DNA of 64,000 nucleotides from SH-MAG3 sp035461245 (GTDB taxonomy: Bacteria; Gemmatimonadota; Gemmatimonadetes; Longimicrobiales; RSA9): positions 34,811 through 98,810 of the forward strand of contig DATHVP010000057.1 of NCBI GenBank assembly GCA_035461245.1, given 5' to 3'. The translations under genes were made by a program, and so were the position numbers. Under the pieces are notes generated by a model. That model was not told where the DNA came from. It ran no database searches and saw only the letters and a list, made by a program, of their open reading frames with translations. Positions 8,914 through 17,442 of this stretch are shown here, in pieces (within the stretch, counting starts at the first letter, position 1; each line of letters begins with the position of its first letter).

Positions 8914-9717
8914 TCAGTTCTTTCCCCGGTGCAGCGCCACCACGATCTGGTCGTGGAAGCGTCCATCGATTCGCCTGACCCGCGCGAGCTCCGGCGCCGC
9001 CGTCCTGGCGACGGAGTCGGCGGCCTCGTCGCCCGCGGACGCGGCCGCAAAGCGAGGCGCGGCCAGGTCGGACAGAGTGTAATGCAGCTCACGCAGGCGC
9101 TCGGCGGTGGGCCGCGCCGGCACGAGCACGTCCGCGTCCGTATTGCTACGCAGGACCAGCCGGATCTCGCTGTCGTGCACGCCGATCTCGGAAACCCATC
9201 CGAGGAGACCTGGCTCGAACTGCCTGACCATGCCCAGGAACGCCGCGATGCGGAGCGTTTCCTCGTCCGCGGCATGTCCGTCACCGGTCACCCGCGTCTC
9301 CACGAGCAGTACGGGCAGGTCCATCCCCTCCGCGGCCGGGTCCGCAGGGAGCAGGCGACCCTGCTCGTCAATGGCGTGCAGTTCCGGCGTCCGCGCAAAG
9401 CCCACGGGACGCGTTTCGTCGATGGCGATGCGCAGCGTGCCGGGCACGCTGCGTTCGATGGACACGTCCCGCACGAGGGGATGGCGGAGAACGGCGTCCC
9501 GCCATTGCGTCGGGTCGTCAAAAATGCTGGACGCGACGGTGATGCCCGCCGCCTCCACAACCATCTCGGGCGACATGTGGCGCACCCCCGTCACCTCCAC
9601 ACGCTGCACTGCAAAGGCATCGATGCGACGCATCAGGGTCGGCGCCTGCGCGGATGCCGCGGTCAGCACGACTCCCGTGAGGAGCACAACCGCGATGCGG
9701 ACGAGGCCCTGCCTCAT
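8914..9717 (-). CDS. ftsQ: Cell division protein FtsQ (POTRA)
   Basis: The 267-residue product has a short N-terminal transmembrane helix or signal anchor (residues 7-24). A POTRA domain starts at about 36 (FAVQRVEVTGVRHMSPEMVV), and a beta-domain contains RHPLVRDVSIERSVPGTLRI and DETRPVGFA, all typical of FtsQ/DivIB. The cytoplasmic tail is nearly absent and the C-terminus is long. The ATGA overlap with murC (9714-9717) indicates coupled translation. FtsQ links early and late divisome steps through FtsB/FtsL. No FtsB-like gene lies nearby. Confidence 0.9.
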   Translation of the reverse strand: MRQGLVRIAVVLLTGVVLTAASAQAPTLMRRIDAFAVQRVEVTGVRHMSPEMVVEAAGITVASSIFDDPTQWRDAVLRHPLVRDVSIERSVPGTLRIAIDETRPVGFARTPELHAIDEQGRLLPADPAAEGMDLPVLLVETRVTGDGHAADEETLRIAAFLGMVRQFEPGLLGWVSEIGVHDSEIRLVLRSNTDADVLVPARPTAERLRELHYTLSDLAAPRFAAASAGDEAADSVARTAAPELARVRRIDGRFHDQIVVALHRGKN

Positions 9718-11138
9718 TCGGCACCCCCGCCCATGGCGCGGAACATGTCATGGGCCATCTCGTCGATGTTGCCGGCGCCCATGGCCACGACGACGTCGCC
9801 GTCCCGCAGCTCAGCCCGCAGGGCGCGGTGCATCTCGTCCAGCGTCGGCACGTACTCGACGACGCCGCCATTGGCGGCCCGGGCTGCGTCCGCCACCAGT
9901 GCGCCGGTGACACCCTCGATGGGGGCTTCCCGTGCCGGATAGACATCGGTCACCCAGATGGCATCGGCCACGGCCAGGGCACGCCCGAACTCGCCGGCCA
10001 GGTCGCGGGTCCTGCTGTACAGGTGCGGCTGGAACACCGCGATGATGCGCTGGCCGGGATACGCGCCGCGTGCGGTGGCCAGCGTGGCGTCCACCTCCGT
10101 GGGGTGGTGTGCATAGTCATCCACGAACGTCACGCCCGCTGCCGTGCCCAGCTCCTGGAACCGGCGAGCGACGCCGCTGAAGCCGGGCAGCGCGCGCTGT
10201 GCGGCCTCGAAGTCGGCGCCCGCGTGGCGCGCCGCTGCGAACGCGCCAAGGGCATTGCGGATGTTGTGCAGACCGGGTGCAGCCAGGTTCACCTCGCCAA
10301 GCGTCTGGCCGTTCTCGGTGACGGTGAACGCCATGGTGCGTCCCGTCTGCCGGATGCCCGTGGCGCGCAGGTCGGCGCCCTCGCCCGTGCCGTAGGTCAG
10401 CACGCGGCGATCGGTAACGGCGGCACCCGCCCGGGCGGCGCCCGGATCATCCGAGCACACCGCCACCAGGCCATCCGCGCGGACCTGGCCGAGGAACTCG
10501 ACGAACGCCTGTTCCACCCCCGCCAGGTCACCGTAGATATCCAGGTGATCCGCCTCCACCGATGTCACGACGGCGGCCGTCGGCTGCAGCGTCATGAAGG
10601 AGCGATCGTACTCGTCGGCCTCGACGACGAAAACGTCACTCTTGCCGGCGCGAAGGCCCCCGCCCCAGGACGGCATGCGGCCGCCGACGAGACCCGTGGG
10701 ATCGATGCCGGCGGCGTCGAGGATCGCCGTCGCCGCCGCTGTCGTAGTCGTCTTGCCGTGCGTGCCCGCGATGGCGATGACGGTGCCTCGGTTGACGATG
10801 GCGCCCAGGGCCTGGGCCCGCTTCAGCACCGGGATCCCGCGCTCCCGCGCCGCCGCGAGTTCGGGATGCGACGAAGGGATCGCCGAGGTGACAACGAGGG
10901 CGACAGCATCCTCCACATGCGACGCGTCATGGCCCTGGTGGATGGCCACGCCGCGGGATTGCAGCGCCGCACCAGCCGCAGAGGGCCGGAGGTCGCAGCC
11001 CGTGACAGTGCCGCCCTCGTGCACGAGAAGCTCGGCCAGAGCCGACATGCCCGCGCCCGCCACGCCCATGAAGTGGACGGGGCCGGTCCGCGCCAGCGCA
11101 CGGAGGTCCACGTTCTTCCAGTCAGGTTGCTGCGTCAT
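9714..11138 (-). CDS. murC: UDP-N-acetylmuramate--L-alanine ligase
   Basis: The 474-residue Mur ligase starts at ATG 11138, where the N-terminal Rossmann domain (VHFMGVAGAGMSALAELL) begins. ATP-binding AGTHGKTTTTA follows, then EADEYDRSF and the family DDYAHHPTEV near residue 345. It adds L-Ala to UDP-MurNAc in the cytoplasm. The start overlaps the murG stop as ATGA and the stop overlaps the ftsQ start the same way. In many bacteria murB and ddl lie between murC and ftsQ; here they are absent. Confidence 0.97.
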   Translation of the reverse strand: MTQQPDWKNVDLRALARTGPVHFMGVAGAGMSALAELLVHEGGTVTGCDLRPSAAGAALQSRGVAIHQGHDASHVEDAVALVVTSAIPSSHPELAAARERGIPVLKRAQALGAIVNRGTVIAIAGTHGKTTTTAAATAILDAAGIDPTGLVGGRMPSWGGGLRAGKSDVFVVEADEYDRSFMTLQPTAAVVTSVEADHLDIYGDLAGVEQAFVEFLGQVRADGLVAVCSDDPGAARAGAAVTDRRVLTYGTGEGADLRATGIRQTGRTMAFTVTENGQTLGEVNLAAPGLHNIRNALGAFAAARHAGADFEAAQRALPGFSGVARRFQELGTAAGVTFVDDYAHHPTEVDATLATARGAYPGQRIIAVFQPHLYSRTRDLAGEFGRALAVADAIWVTDVYPAREAPIEGVTGALVADAARAANGGVVEYVPTLDEMHRALRAELRDGDVVVAMGAGNIDEMAHDMFRAMGGGAE

Positions 11139-12262
11139 CGCGATGCCATGAGTGTGTGAAGGTGCCGGGCGATCTCGCGTGCGGCATCCGGTTGCGCCCT
11201 GTCCCGGGCGGCGCGCTCCATCCGCGCCCGGCGGTCGGCGTCGCCGGTGAGCGCCAGCATGTCGCGCCACAGCCGCTCCGATGTCATCTCGCTTTCCGGC
11301 AGCATGATCGCCGCGCCTGCATCTTCCAGCGCCCGCGCATTGTGCGTCTGATGGTCCGCCGCAGCCGTCGGCAGCGGCACAAGGATCATGGGCCGGCCCC
11401 ATGCAAGCAGTTCCGCCGTGCCCATGGCACCCGCGCGGGACACCGCCACGTCCGTCGCCGCCAGCGCCTGTGGCATGGCGTCGATATAGCCCACCGCCTT
11501 CACCCAGTCCGCGCCCAGCGGCCGCAGCCGCTCGCTGATGCCCTCGATGTGCGTCGGGCCGGTGGCCCAGAGGACCTCCAACTTCTCCGGACGTGCCGGC
11601 AGGTCTCCCCGCACGACGCCCTCAATGGCACCCACCAGTGCCTCGTTTATCGCCCGTGCGCCCTGGCTGCCGCCCACTACCAGCAGGACCACGGCGTCCT
11701 CCGCCAGGCCGAACCGGCGGCGGCTGGCCAGCCGGTCGATGGACGTGTCCGGCGCCTGGATGGGGTTGCCCAGGGACAGGATCTCAGTCCGCGCTCCAGG
11801 CTCGAGCTGCGACGCCGCCTCAGGGAACCCGAGGTGTACCTGCCGGGCCCGCCGGGACAGTACACGCGTGACTGCGCCGGCGTGCGAGTTCTGCTCCTGC
11901 AGCGCCAGCGGCACGCCGGTCAGCACGGCGTAGAGGCCCGCCGGCCCGCTGGCGTAGCCGCCGGTTCCCACGACCAGGGCCGGGCGCAGCCGGCGGAACA
12001 GCCGGAACAGGCCCAGGAACGTACCGCCCAGCGCCGGCACCAGCCGCCAGTTCTGCAGCAGCCCGTCGCGCTGGAAACCGCGCATGGGCAGCAGCGTATG
12101 CGGCAGGCCCTTTTCCGGCAGCACCCGCGACTCCACGCCCCGCTGCGCACCGACGTAGTGGACCTGCACCGCCGGATCCAGTTCCTGCAGCGCTGCGCCC
12201 AGAGCCAGGGCCGGGTAGAGGTGGCCGCCCGTGCCGCCGCCGGCAAGTATCACGTTCTTCAT
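11135..12262 (-). CDS. murG: UDP-GlcNAc:lipid I N-acetylglucosaminyltransferase MurG
   Basis: The 375-residue GT-B glycosyltransferase begins MKNVILAGGGTGGHLYPALA with the GGGTGGH loop. It carries QEQNSHAG for acceptor/donor contact and the C-domain GAMGTAELLAWGRPMILVPLP that binds UDP-GlcNAc. It converts lipid I to lipid II on the inner face of the membrane. The start overlaps the ftsW stop as ATGA, and the end overlaps murC. Confidence 0.97.
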   Translation of the reverse strand: MKNVILAGGGTGGHLYPALALGAALQELDPAVQVHYVGAQRGVESRVLPEKGLPHTLLPMRGFQRDGLLQNWRLVPALGGTFLGLFRLFRRLRPALVVGTGGYASGPAGLYAVLTGVPLALQEQNSHAGAVTRVLSRRARQVHLGFPEAASQLEPGARTEILSLGNPIQAPDTSIDRLASRRRFGLAEDAVVLLVVGGSQGARAINEALVGAIEGVVRGDLPARPEKLEVLWATGPTHIEGISERLRPLGADWVKAVGYIDAMPQALAATDVAVSRAGAMGTAELLAWGRPMILVPLPTAAADHQTHNARALEDAGAAIMLPESEMTSERLWRDMLALTGDADRRARMERAARDRAQPDAAREIARHLHTLMASR

Positions 12263-13434
12263 TCGCGCACCTCCCCGGTGCGGCGCGCGATGTTGATGAG
12301 GATGCCCACGCCGATGAGGCAGACCAGCAGGCTCGACCGGCCATACGAGAGGAACGGCAACGTCACGCCCGTCGTCGGCAGCAGCGCGAGGTTCACGAGA
12401 ATGTGCAGCATGGCCTGAACGCTGATGAGGCACGTCACACCGACGGCCAGCAGGAAGCCGAACAGGTCGGGCGCATGCTTCGCGATACGGAAGCCCACCA
12501 GGGCAAAGGCCGAGTACAGCACGATGAGGGTGAAACCGCCTGCGAAACCCCACTCCTCGCCGATCATGGCAAACAGGAAATCGTTGTGGGGCTCCGGCAG
12601 GTAGCCGAACTTCTGGACGCCGCGGCCGAACCCGAGGCCCGCCAGGCCGCCGCTGCCGATGGCGATGAGCGCCTGGTTGATCTGGTAGCTGATGCCCGCG
12701 GGATCCTGCGCGGGATCGAAGAACGCGATCATCCGGCGCATGCGGTACGCCGCAGCGCCCACCTGAGACCAGAGCAGTGGCACGCCCACGATGGCCAGCA
12801 GGATGAAATGGCCGATCCGGGCGCCGGCCGCGAAGATGACCAGTGCCGACAGCAGCAGTACGAGCATGGCCGCGGACATGCTCGGCTGCAGGAAGATGAG
12901 CCCGCAGACCGCGCCCCACACGAGCAGGAACGGGAGCAGCCCCCGGGACAGGCTGGACAGGCGGTCCTGCTTCTTTACCGCCAGCGCCGCCGTCCAGATG
13001 ATGAGCGACAGCTTTGCGAATTCCGACGGCTGCAGTGCCACCGGCCCGAGGTTCAACCATCGGCCGGCGCCGTTGCGGATGCGTGTCACGTCCTCCGCGC
13101 CGGGCAGGAGCAGCAGTGCCAGTGCCACCATGGTCAGCATGAGGATGGGCCACGCGAACAGCCGCAGGCGGCGGTAGTCCACGAATGCCATGACAACGAG
13201 GAGCGCGAACCCCGCAGCCGCCCCCGTCGCCTGGCGCACGACGAAGTAGTAGTCGGGCAGGCCCCGGCTCGTCGCCATGACGGCACTGGCGCTGTAGACG
13301 GAGACGATGCCGACACACAGGAGCATCGTCGTGATGAGCAGCAGTACTGGAGCCTCCCAGCCGCTGCCCAGCCGTGCCGGCGCCGATGCGCCGGCCCATT
13401 CCACGCCCGCCGGCGCCGTCGTCGCCCGGCTCAT
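12259..13434 (-). CDS. ftsW: Septal peptidoglycan glycosyltransferase FtsW
   Basis: The 391-residue SEDS-family protein has about ten predicted transmembrane helices, beginning at residue 30 (VLLLITTMLLCVGIVSVYSA). The hallmark loop GAGRWLNLGPVALQPSEFAK and the C-terminal LALLPTTGVTLPFLSYGRSS are intact. FtsW polymerises lipid II together with the class B PBP encoded upstream (FtsI). It overlaps murD and murG by ATGA at both ends. RodA is the alternative within the family, but placement in the dcw cluster favours FtsW. Confidence 0.95.
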   Translation of the reverse strand: MSRATTAPAGVEWAGASAPARLGSGWEAPVLLLITTMLLCVGIVSVYSASAVMATSRGLPDYYFVVRQATGAAAGFALLVVMAFVDYRRLRLFAWPILMLTMVALALLLLPGAEDVTRIRNGAGRWLNLGPVALQPSEFAKLSLIIWTAALAVKKQDRLSSLSRGLLPFLLVWGAVCGLIFLQPSMSAAMLVLLLSALVIFAAGARIGHFILLAIVGVPLLWSQVGAAAYRMRRMIAFFDPAQDPAGISYQINQALIAIGSGGLAGLGFGRGVQKFGYLPEPHNDFLFAMIGEEWGFAGGFTLIVLYSAFALVGFRIAKHAPDLFGFLLAVGVTCLISVQAMLHILVNLALLPTTGVTLPFLSYGRSSLLVCLIGVGILINIARRTGEVRE

Positions 13435-14786
13435 GGCCGCGCCTCCGCGTGCCCCACGGCCAGCGCACGAAACGCCCGGCCCCGATCCTCGTAATCACGG
13501 AACATGTCGAAGCTGGCACATGCCGGCGACAGCAGCACGGCGTCACCGGCCCGGGCCGCGGCCGCCGCCCGCGCCACCACGTCCTCGAATGAGCCGGCGA
13601 CGTGCTCCACCGGCACGAGCCCCTCCAGATCCGCCACGATGCGCGGCGCCGCCTCACCATAGGCAATGACCCCGCGGATCCGACCGGCACTTGCAAGTGA
13701 CGTGTAGGCCTCGCCCTTGTGCCGGCCACCCAGGAGCAGCACCACCGGACGGTCGAGGCTGCGCAGCGCCACGCCGGTCGAGGTAACATTCGTGGCCTTC
13801 GAGTCGTTGATCCAGAGGACGTCACCGGCATCAGCCACGACCTCCAGCCGGTGTTCCAGCCCGCCGAACGTACGCAACCCGTCGGCAATGGCTGCCGTTG
13901 CCGCGCCTGCAGACCGTGCCGCCACCGCGGCGGCCAGGGCATTGGCCCGGTTATGCTCGCCGAGGACCCGCAGTTCCGTCCGGTTCAGCAGCCGCGTCTC
14001 CGTGCCATCAACGCGCAGCCGCAGGTCACCGGCGTCATCGATCCAGCCGCCTTCTTCGGCACCATCAGGGAGGGTGCTGACGCGGAAGACACGACGGCGA
14101 CCATCCGCCTCCCCAGGCATCATCATTACCGCCGCATCTTCCGCGTTCAGCACCCAGATACTCGTGGCCGTGGCATTCTCGAACATGCGGGCCTTGTCTG
14201 CGTAGTACGCCGCTACCGACGGGTACCGGTCCAGGTGGTCCGGCGACAGGTTCGTCAGCACGCCTATACGCGGCGCGAACGTGTCGATGTCGGCCAGCTG
14301 GAACGAACTCGCCTCCACCACCACCCAGTCCGGCTGCTCGGCCTGCAGCACCACATCCGACAGCGCGTGGCCTATGTTGCCGGCTGACACCGCGCTGAAG
14401 CCGGCCTGCACCAGGAGGTGCGTCGTCAGCGCGGTCGTCGTGCTCTTGCCGTTCGTGCCCGTCACCGCAATGACCGGCGCGTCCAGTTCACGGAACGCGA
14501 ACTCGAGTTCCGAGACCCGCGGCACCAGCGCCACCCCGGGGTCACGCAGTATCGCCACCGTCGGTGGGATGCCGGGACTCAGAACGATCAGGTCGCACGA
14601 CGCGAGTTCGCCCGCCGTGTGGCCGCCCGTCTCCGCGCTGCCGCCCAGCCGGCGTATCTCCGCCGCCGCGTGCACCACGTCGTCGCCGGAACCGGCATCG
14701 GATGCGAACACGTCATGACCTCGCGCCATTGCCAGGCGCGCGGCCGACCTGCCGCTCCGTGCCAGTCCCAGGATGCCTACGCGCAT
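13431..14786 (-). CDS. murD: UDP-N-acetylmuramoylalanine--D-glutamate ligase
   Basis: The 451-residue Mur ligase begins at ATG 14786 with MRVGILGLARSGRSAARLA, the UDP-binding domain. ATP-binding VTGTNGKSTTTAL follows near residue 100, then NLSPDHLDRY and the C-terminal NDSKATNVTS and LLLGGRHKGE stretches. It adds D-Glu to UDP-MurNAc-L-Ala. Longer upstream readings in the same frame run into mraY and lack family similarity, so the short start is chosen. It is separated from the mraY stop by 2 nt. Confidence 0.97.
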   Translation of the reverse strand: MRVGILGLARSGRSAARLAMARGHDVFASDAGSGDDVVHAAAEIRRLGGSAETGGHTAGELASCDLIVLSPGIPPTVAILRDPGVALVPRVSELEFAFRELDAPVIAVTGTNGKSTTTALTTHLLVQAGFSAVSAGNIGHALSDVVLQAEQPDWVVVEASSFQLADIDTFAPRIGVLTNLSPDHLDRYPSVAAYYADKARMFENATATSIWVLNAEDAAVMMMPGEADGRRRVFRVSTLPDGAEEGGWIDDAGDLRLRVDGTETRLLNRTELRVLGEHNRANALAAAVAARSAGAATAAIADGLRTFGGLEHRLEVVADAGDVLWINDSKATNVTSTGVALRSLDRPVVLLLGGRHKGEAYTSLASAGRIRGVIAYGEAAPRIVADLEGLVPVEHVAGSFEDVVARAAAAARAGDAVLLSPACASFDMFRDYEDRGRAFRALAVGHAEARP

Positions 14787-14788
14787 GC

Positions 14789-15895
14789 CTACCGGATCTT
14801 CAGCGTGCTGAACGCCATGAGCGCAAACAGGAGCCCGAGGATCCAGAAGCGCACGATGATCTTGCTCTCCGCCCAGCCCGCCTTCTCGAAGTGGTGATGC
14901 AATGGCGACATGAGCAGCAATCGCTGCCCCCGTCCCTGCGTCCGCGCCGTGTACTTGAACCAGCCGACCTGGACCATGACCGAAAGCGCTTCGAGCACAA
15001 AGACGCCGCCGATGATGACCAGCAGGAACTCCGCCTTCAGCAGGATCGCCACTGCGCCCAGCGCACCACCCAGCGCCAGGGAGCCGGTGTCGCCCATGAA
15101 GACCTCCGCCGGATGCGCGTTGAACCACAGGAAGCCCAGGCACGCGCCCGCCAGTGCAGCGCAGAAAATTGACAGCTCACCGGCACCGGGGATGTAGAAC
15201 AGGCCCAGGTAGCGGGACGTGTCCGTTCGGCCGATGAGGTAGGCGAACACGCCGAACGTGCCGGCCGCAATCGCGGACAATCCGCCCGCCAGTCCGTCCA
15301 GCCCGTCCGTCAGGTTCACCGCGTTGGACGCGCCCGCCAGCACGAACATGACCCACGGCACGAACAGCAGCGGCGCGATGTAGAGGTACCAGTCAGCCAG
15401 GAACGGCAGGCTCGTCTGCGTCGCGGGGATGGGCCCCATGGGATAGAACACGATGAAGAGCCCCACGAGCAGGCCGAGCAGCCCCTGCCCCACCAGCTTG
15501 TAGCGGCCCACCAGGCCCTCCGTGCGCTTGCGCACCACCTTCAGGTAGTCATCGAGAAAGCCCAGGGCGCCAAGCCACACCAGGACCACGATGGAGACGA
15601 TGACGAACGGGTTCAGCACCTGCGCCCAGAGCAGGGTGGAAATCACCGTCGCGAGAATGATGAGTGCCCCGCCCATGGTCGGCGTGCCCGCCTTGGCCAG
15701 GTGGGACTGGGGGCCCTCCTCGCGCACCACCTGGCCCACGCGCAGCTTCGTCAGCCACCGGATCACCGGCGGGCCGAGAACGAACGACACAAAGAGCGCC
15801 GTCGCCATCCCCGCGGCCGCCCGGAACGTGATGTACCGGAACAGGTTGAAGAAGATGAACTCGTCGAAGAGCGGTTCGAACAGGTGGTAGAGCAT
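14789..15895 (-). CDS. mraY: Phospho-MurNAc-pentapeptide transferase MraY
   Basis: The 368-residue integral membrane enzyme has ten expected helices. It carries the family motifs EGPQSHLAKAGTPTMGG, DDYLKVVRKRTEGL and NAVNLTDGLDGLAGG (catalytic Asp), and HHHFEKAGWAE on the last cytoplasmic loop. It transfers phospho-MurNAc-pentapeptide to undecaprenyl phosphate, making lipid I. Its ATG overlaps the murF stop by one base (TGATG). Confidence 0.98.
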   Translation of the reverse strand: MLYHLFEPLFDEFIFFNLFRYITFRAAAGMATALFVSFVLGPPVIRWLTKLRVGQVVREEGPQSHLAKAGTPTMGGALIILATVISTLLWAQVLNPFVIVSIVVLVWLGALGFLDDYLKVVRKRTEGLVGRYKLVGQGLLGLLVGLFIVFYPMGPIPATQTSLPFLADWYLYIAPLLFVPWVMFVLAGASNAVNLTDGLDGLAGGLSAIAAGTFGVFAYLIGRTDTSRYLGLFYIPGAGELSIFCAALAGACLGFLWFNAHPAEVFMGDTGSLALGGALGAVAILLKAEFLLVIIGGVFVLEALSVMVQVGWFKYTARTQGRGQRLLLMSPLHHHFEKAGWAESKIIVRFWILGLLFALMAFSTLKIR

Positions 15896-17442
15896 CAGTT
15901 CCCTCGCCCTTCGCCGGTCCCCGGTCCGTCTTTTTCGCCGCCACCACGCGCGGCAGTTGAAGTCTGGGGGTGCTCCGCCGGACGCGCGTCATCACGCGTA
16001 CCGGTGTTCGAATCGATCGCCCGCGACCCTGAGGCCTCCCCGTGCGGGTGGAGCGACCCCCATTGTTCCATGAACCGCGGGAGCAGCCGCTCCAGAGCCA
16101 CTCCGCGGGATCCCTTCAGCAGGACCGTCTCGGTGCCACGCAGCCGCTCCGCCAGCGACTGCCACGCATCGAGTGCTTCATCGGTTATGATCAGGCGGGA
16201 CCCCAGCGCGGCGCGGTGCGGGCCGAACGCATCCGCGAACTCGCCCGTCGCAACGATCACGTCTATGTCCTGACGCGCGACGTCGTCCGCCACCTCCCGG
16301 TGGATCTCCCCGCTCCGGGGTCCCAGTTCCAGCATGCTGCCCAGTACCGCGACCCGCCCACCACGCTTCGGCATCGACGTCAGCAGGTCGACGGCGGCGT
16401 GCACACTGGCCGGGTTCGAGTTGTAGCAATCGGCAATGACCGTGAGTTCCCGGAAGCGATGGAACTCGGCTCGCATCTTCGGCGGTTCCAGCTCCTCCAA
16501 TGCGGCAATGGCCTGGTCATCGGGCACACCCCACGCCCGGGCGACGCCCAGGGCCACCAGCGCGTTGCGCGCGTTGTGGCGGCCGCGCAGTTCCAGCTGC
16601 ACGCGCCGGCCGGCCCACGCGAAGCTGACACGGCCCTCCTCGTCCAGCGCCACATCGGCGCCGCGCAGCTCAGCGTCCGCCTGCTCAGTCAGGCCGGCGA
16701 CCTGCACGGCAGGGTGCATGCGGCGCGCACGCTCCGGCAGCACGGCCGGATCATCGGCCACCACGATGACGCCCGCGCGGGGCACCCAGGGCACCACCGA
16801 CGTTTCCTCGCGCAGCACGCCCTCCAGGTCACCCAACCCCTCCAGGTGCTCCGCCGAGATTCCCGTGATCACCGCCGCATCCGGCTCCACGATGGCCGCC
16901 AGGCGCGCGACCTCCCCCGGCGTATTGGTGCCGATCTCCGCGACGATGACCTCAGCAGTATCCGGCGTGGCCAGCAGCGTAAGTGGCGCGCCGATGAGGT
17001 TGTTCAGGTTGCCCGTGGTAGCGTGCACCCGGTACCGCGGGGACAGGGCCGCCCTGAGCAGTTCCTTGGTGGTCGTCTTGCCATTCGACCCGGCTACTGC
17101 GCACACGCGGGCACCCACGGCATGGCGCCGGGCCCGGCCCAGCAGCGCCAGTGCAGCCAGGGTATCGGGTACCTCGTAATAGCGCATGCCGGCCGGTGCA
17201 CCTTCCGGCACCCGCTCAACCACGGCGCCGGTGGCACCGCACTCATGGGCCTGCTGCAGGAAATCGTGGGCGTCAAAACGCTCGCCCCGCAGCGCGACGA
17301 ACAGTTCGCCGTCCTTCAGCGCGCGCGTATCGGTACCGACACCGGTGTAGCTGACTTCGTGGTCGCCGGCCCGGGCACCGATGCCCAGCACGGCGGTCAC
17401 CGTCGCCTCGGTCCACATGACGAAGTGCGTGTCGGCGCTCAC
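15895..17442 (-). CDS. murF: UDP-MurNAc-tripeptide--D-Ala-D-Ala ligase MurF
   Basis: The 515-residue ligase starts at GTG 17442, with GGGAGG seven bases upstream, overlapping the murE stop as GTGA. It carries the N-domain VGTDTRALKDGELFVALRG, ATP-binding AVAGSNGKTTTKELL, and the C-terminal DCYNSNPASVHAAV and AVLGSMLELGPRSGEIH stretches. It adds D-Ala-D-Ala to complete the pentapeptide. A Gly/Ser/Arg-rich tail of about 50 residues beyond the usual end (after FMEQWGSLHPHGE) is unlike the family core and probably disordered. No ddl gene is nearby to supply its dipeptide substrate. Confidence 0.95.
   Translation of the reverse strand: MSADTHFVMWTEATVTAVLGIGARAGDHEVSYTGVGTDTRALKDGELFVALRGERFDAHDFLQQAHECGATGAVVERVPEGAPAGMRYYEVPDTLAALALLGRARRHAVGARVCAVAGSNGKTTTKELLRAALSPRYRVHATTGNLNNLIGAPLTLLATPDTAEVIVAEIGTNTPGEVARLAAIVEPDAAVITGISAEHLEGLGDLEGVLREETSVVPWVPRAGVIVVADDPAVLPERARRMHPAVQVAGLTEQADAELRGADVALDEEGRVSFAWAGRRVQLELRGRHNARNALVALGVARAWGVPDDQAIAALEELEPPKMRAEFHRFRELTVIADCYNSNPASVHAAVDLLTSMPKRGGRVAVLGSMLELGPRSGEIHREVADDVARQDIDVIVATGEFADAFGPHRAALGSRLIITDEALDAWQSLAERLRGTETVLLKGSRGVALERLLPRFMEQWGSLHPHGEASGSRAIDSNTGTRDDARPAEHPQTSTAARGGGEKDGPGTGEGRGN

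Noticed and set aside
11135..13942. A 935-codon minus frame that could suggest a MurG fusion
   Set aside because: Only the last 375 codons resemble MurG; the rest runs through ftsW and murD in the wrong frame. The ATG with an ATGA overlap at 12262 is the true start.
13431..15143. Longer MurD reading beginning at 15143
   Set aside because: The extra part lies inside mraY in another frame; the family N-terminus begins at ATG 14786.
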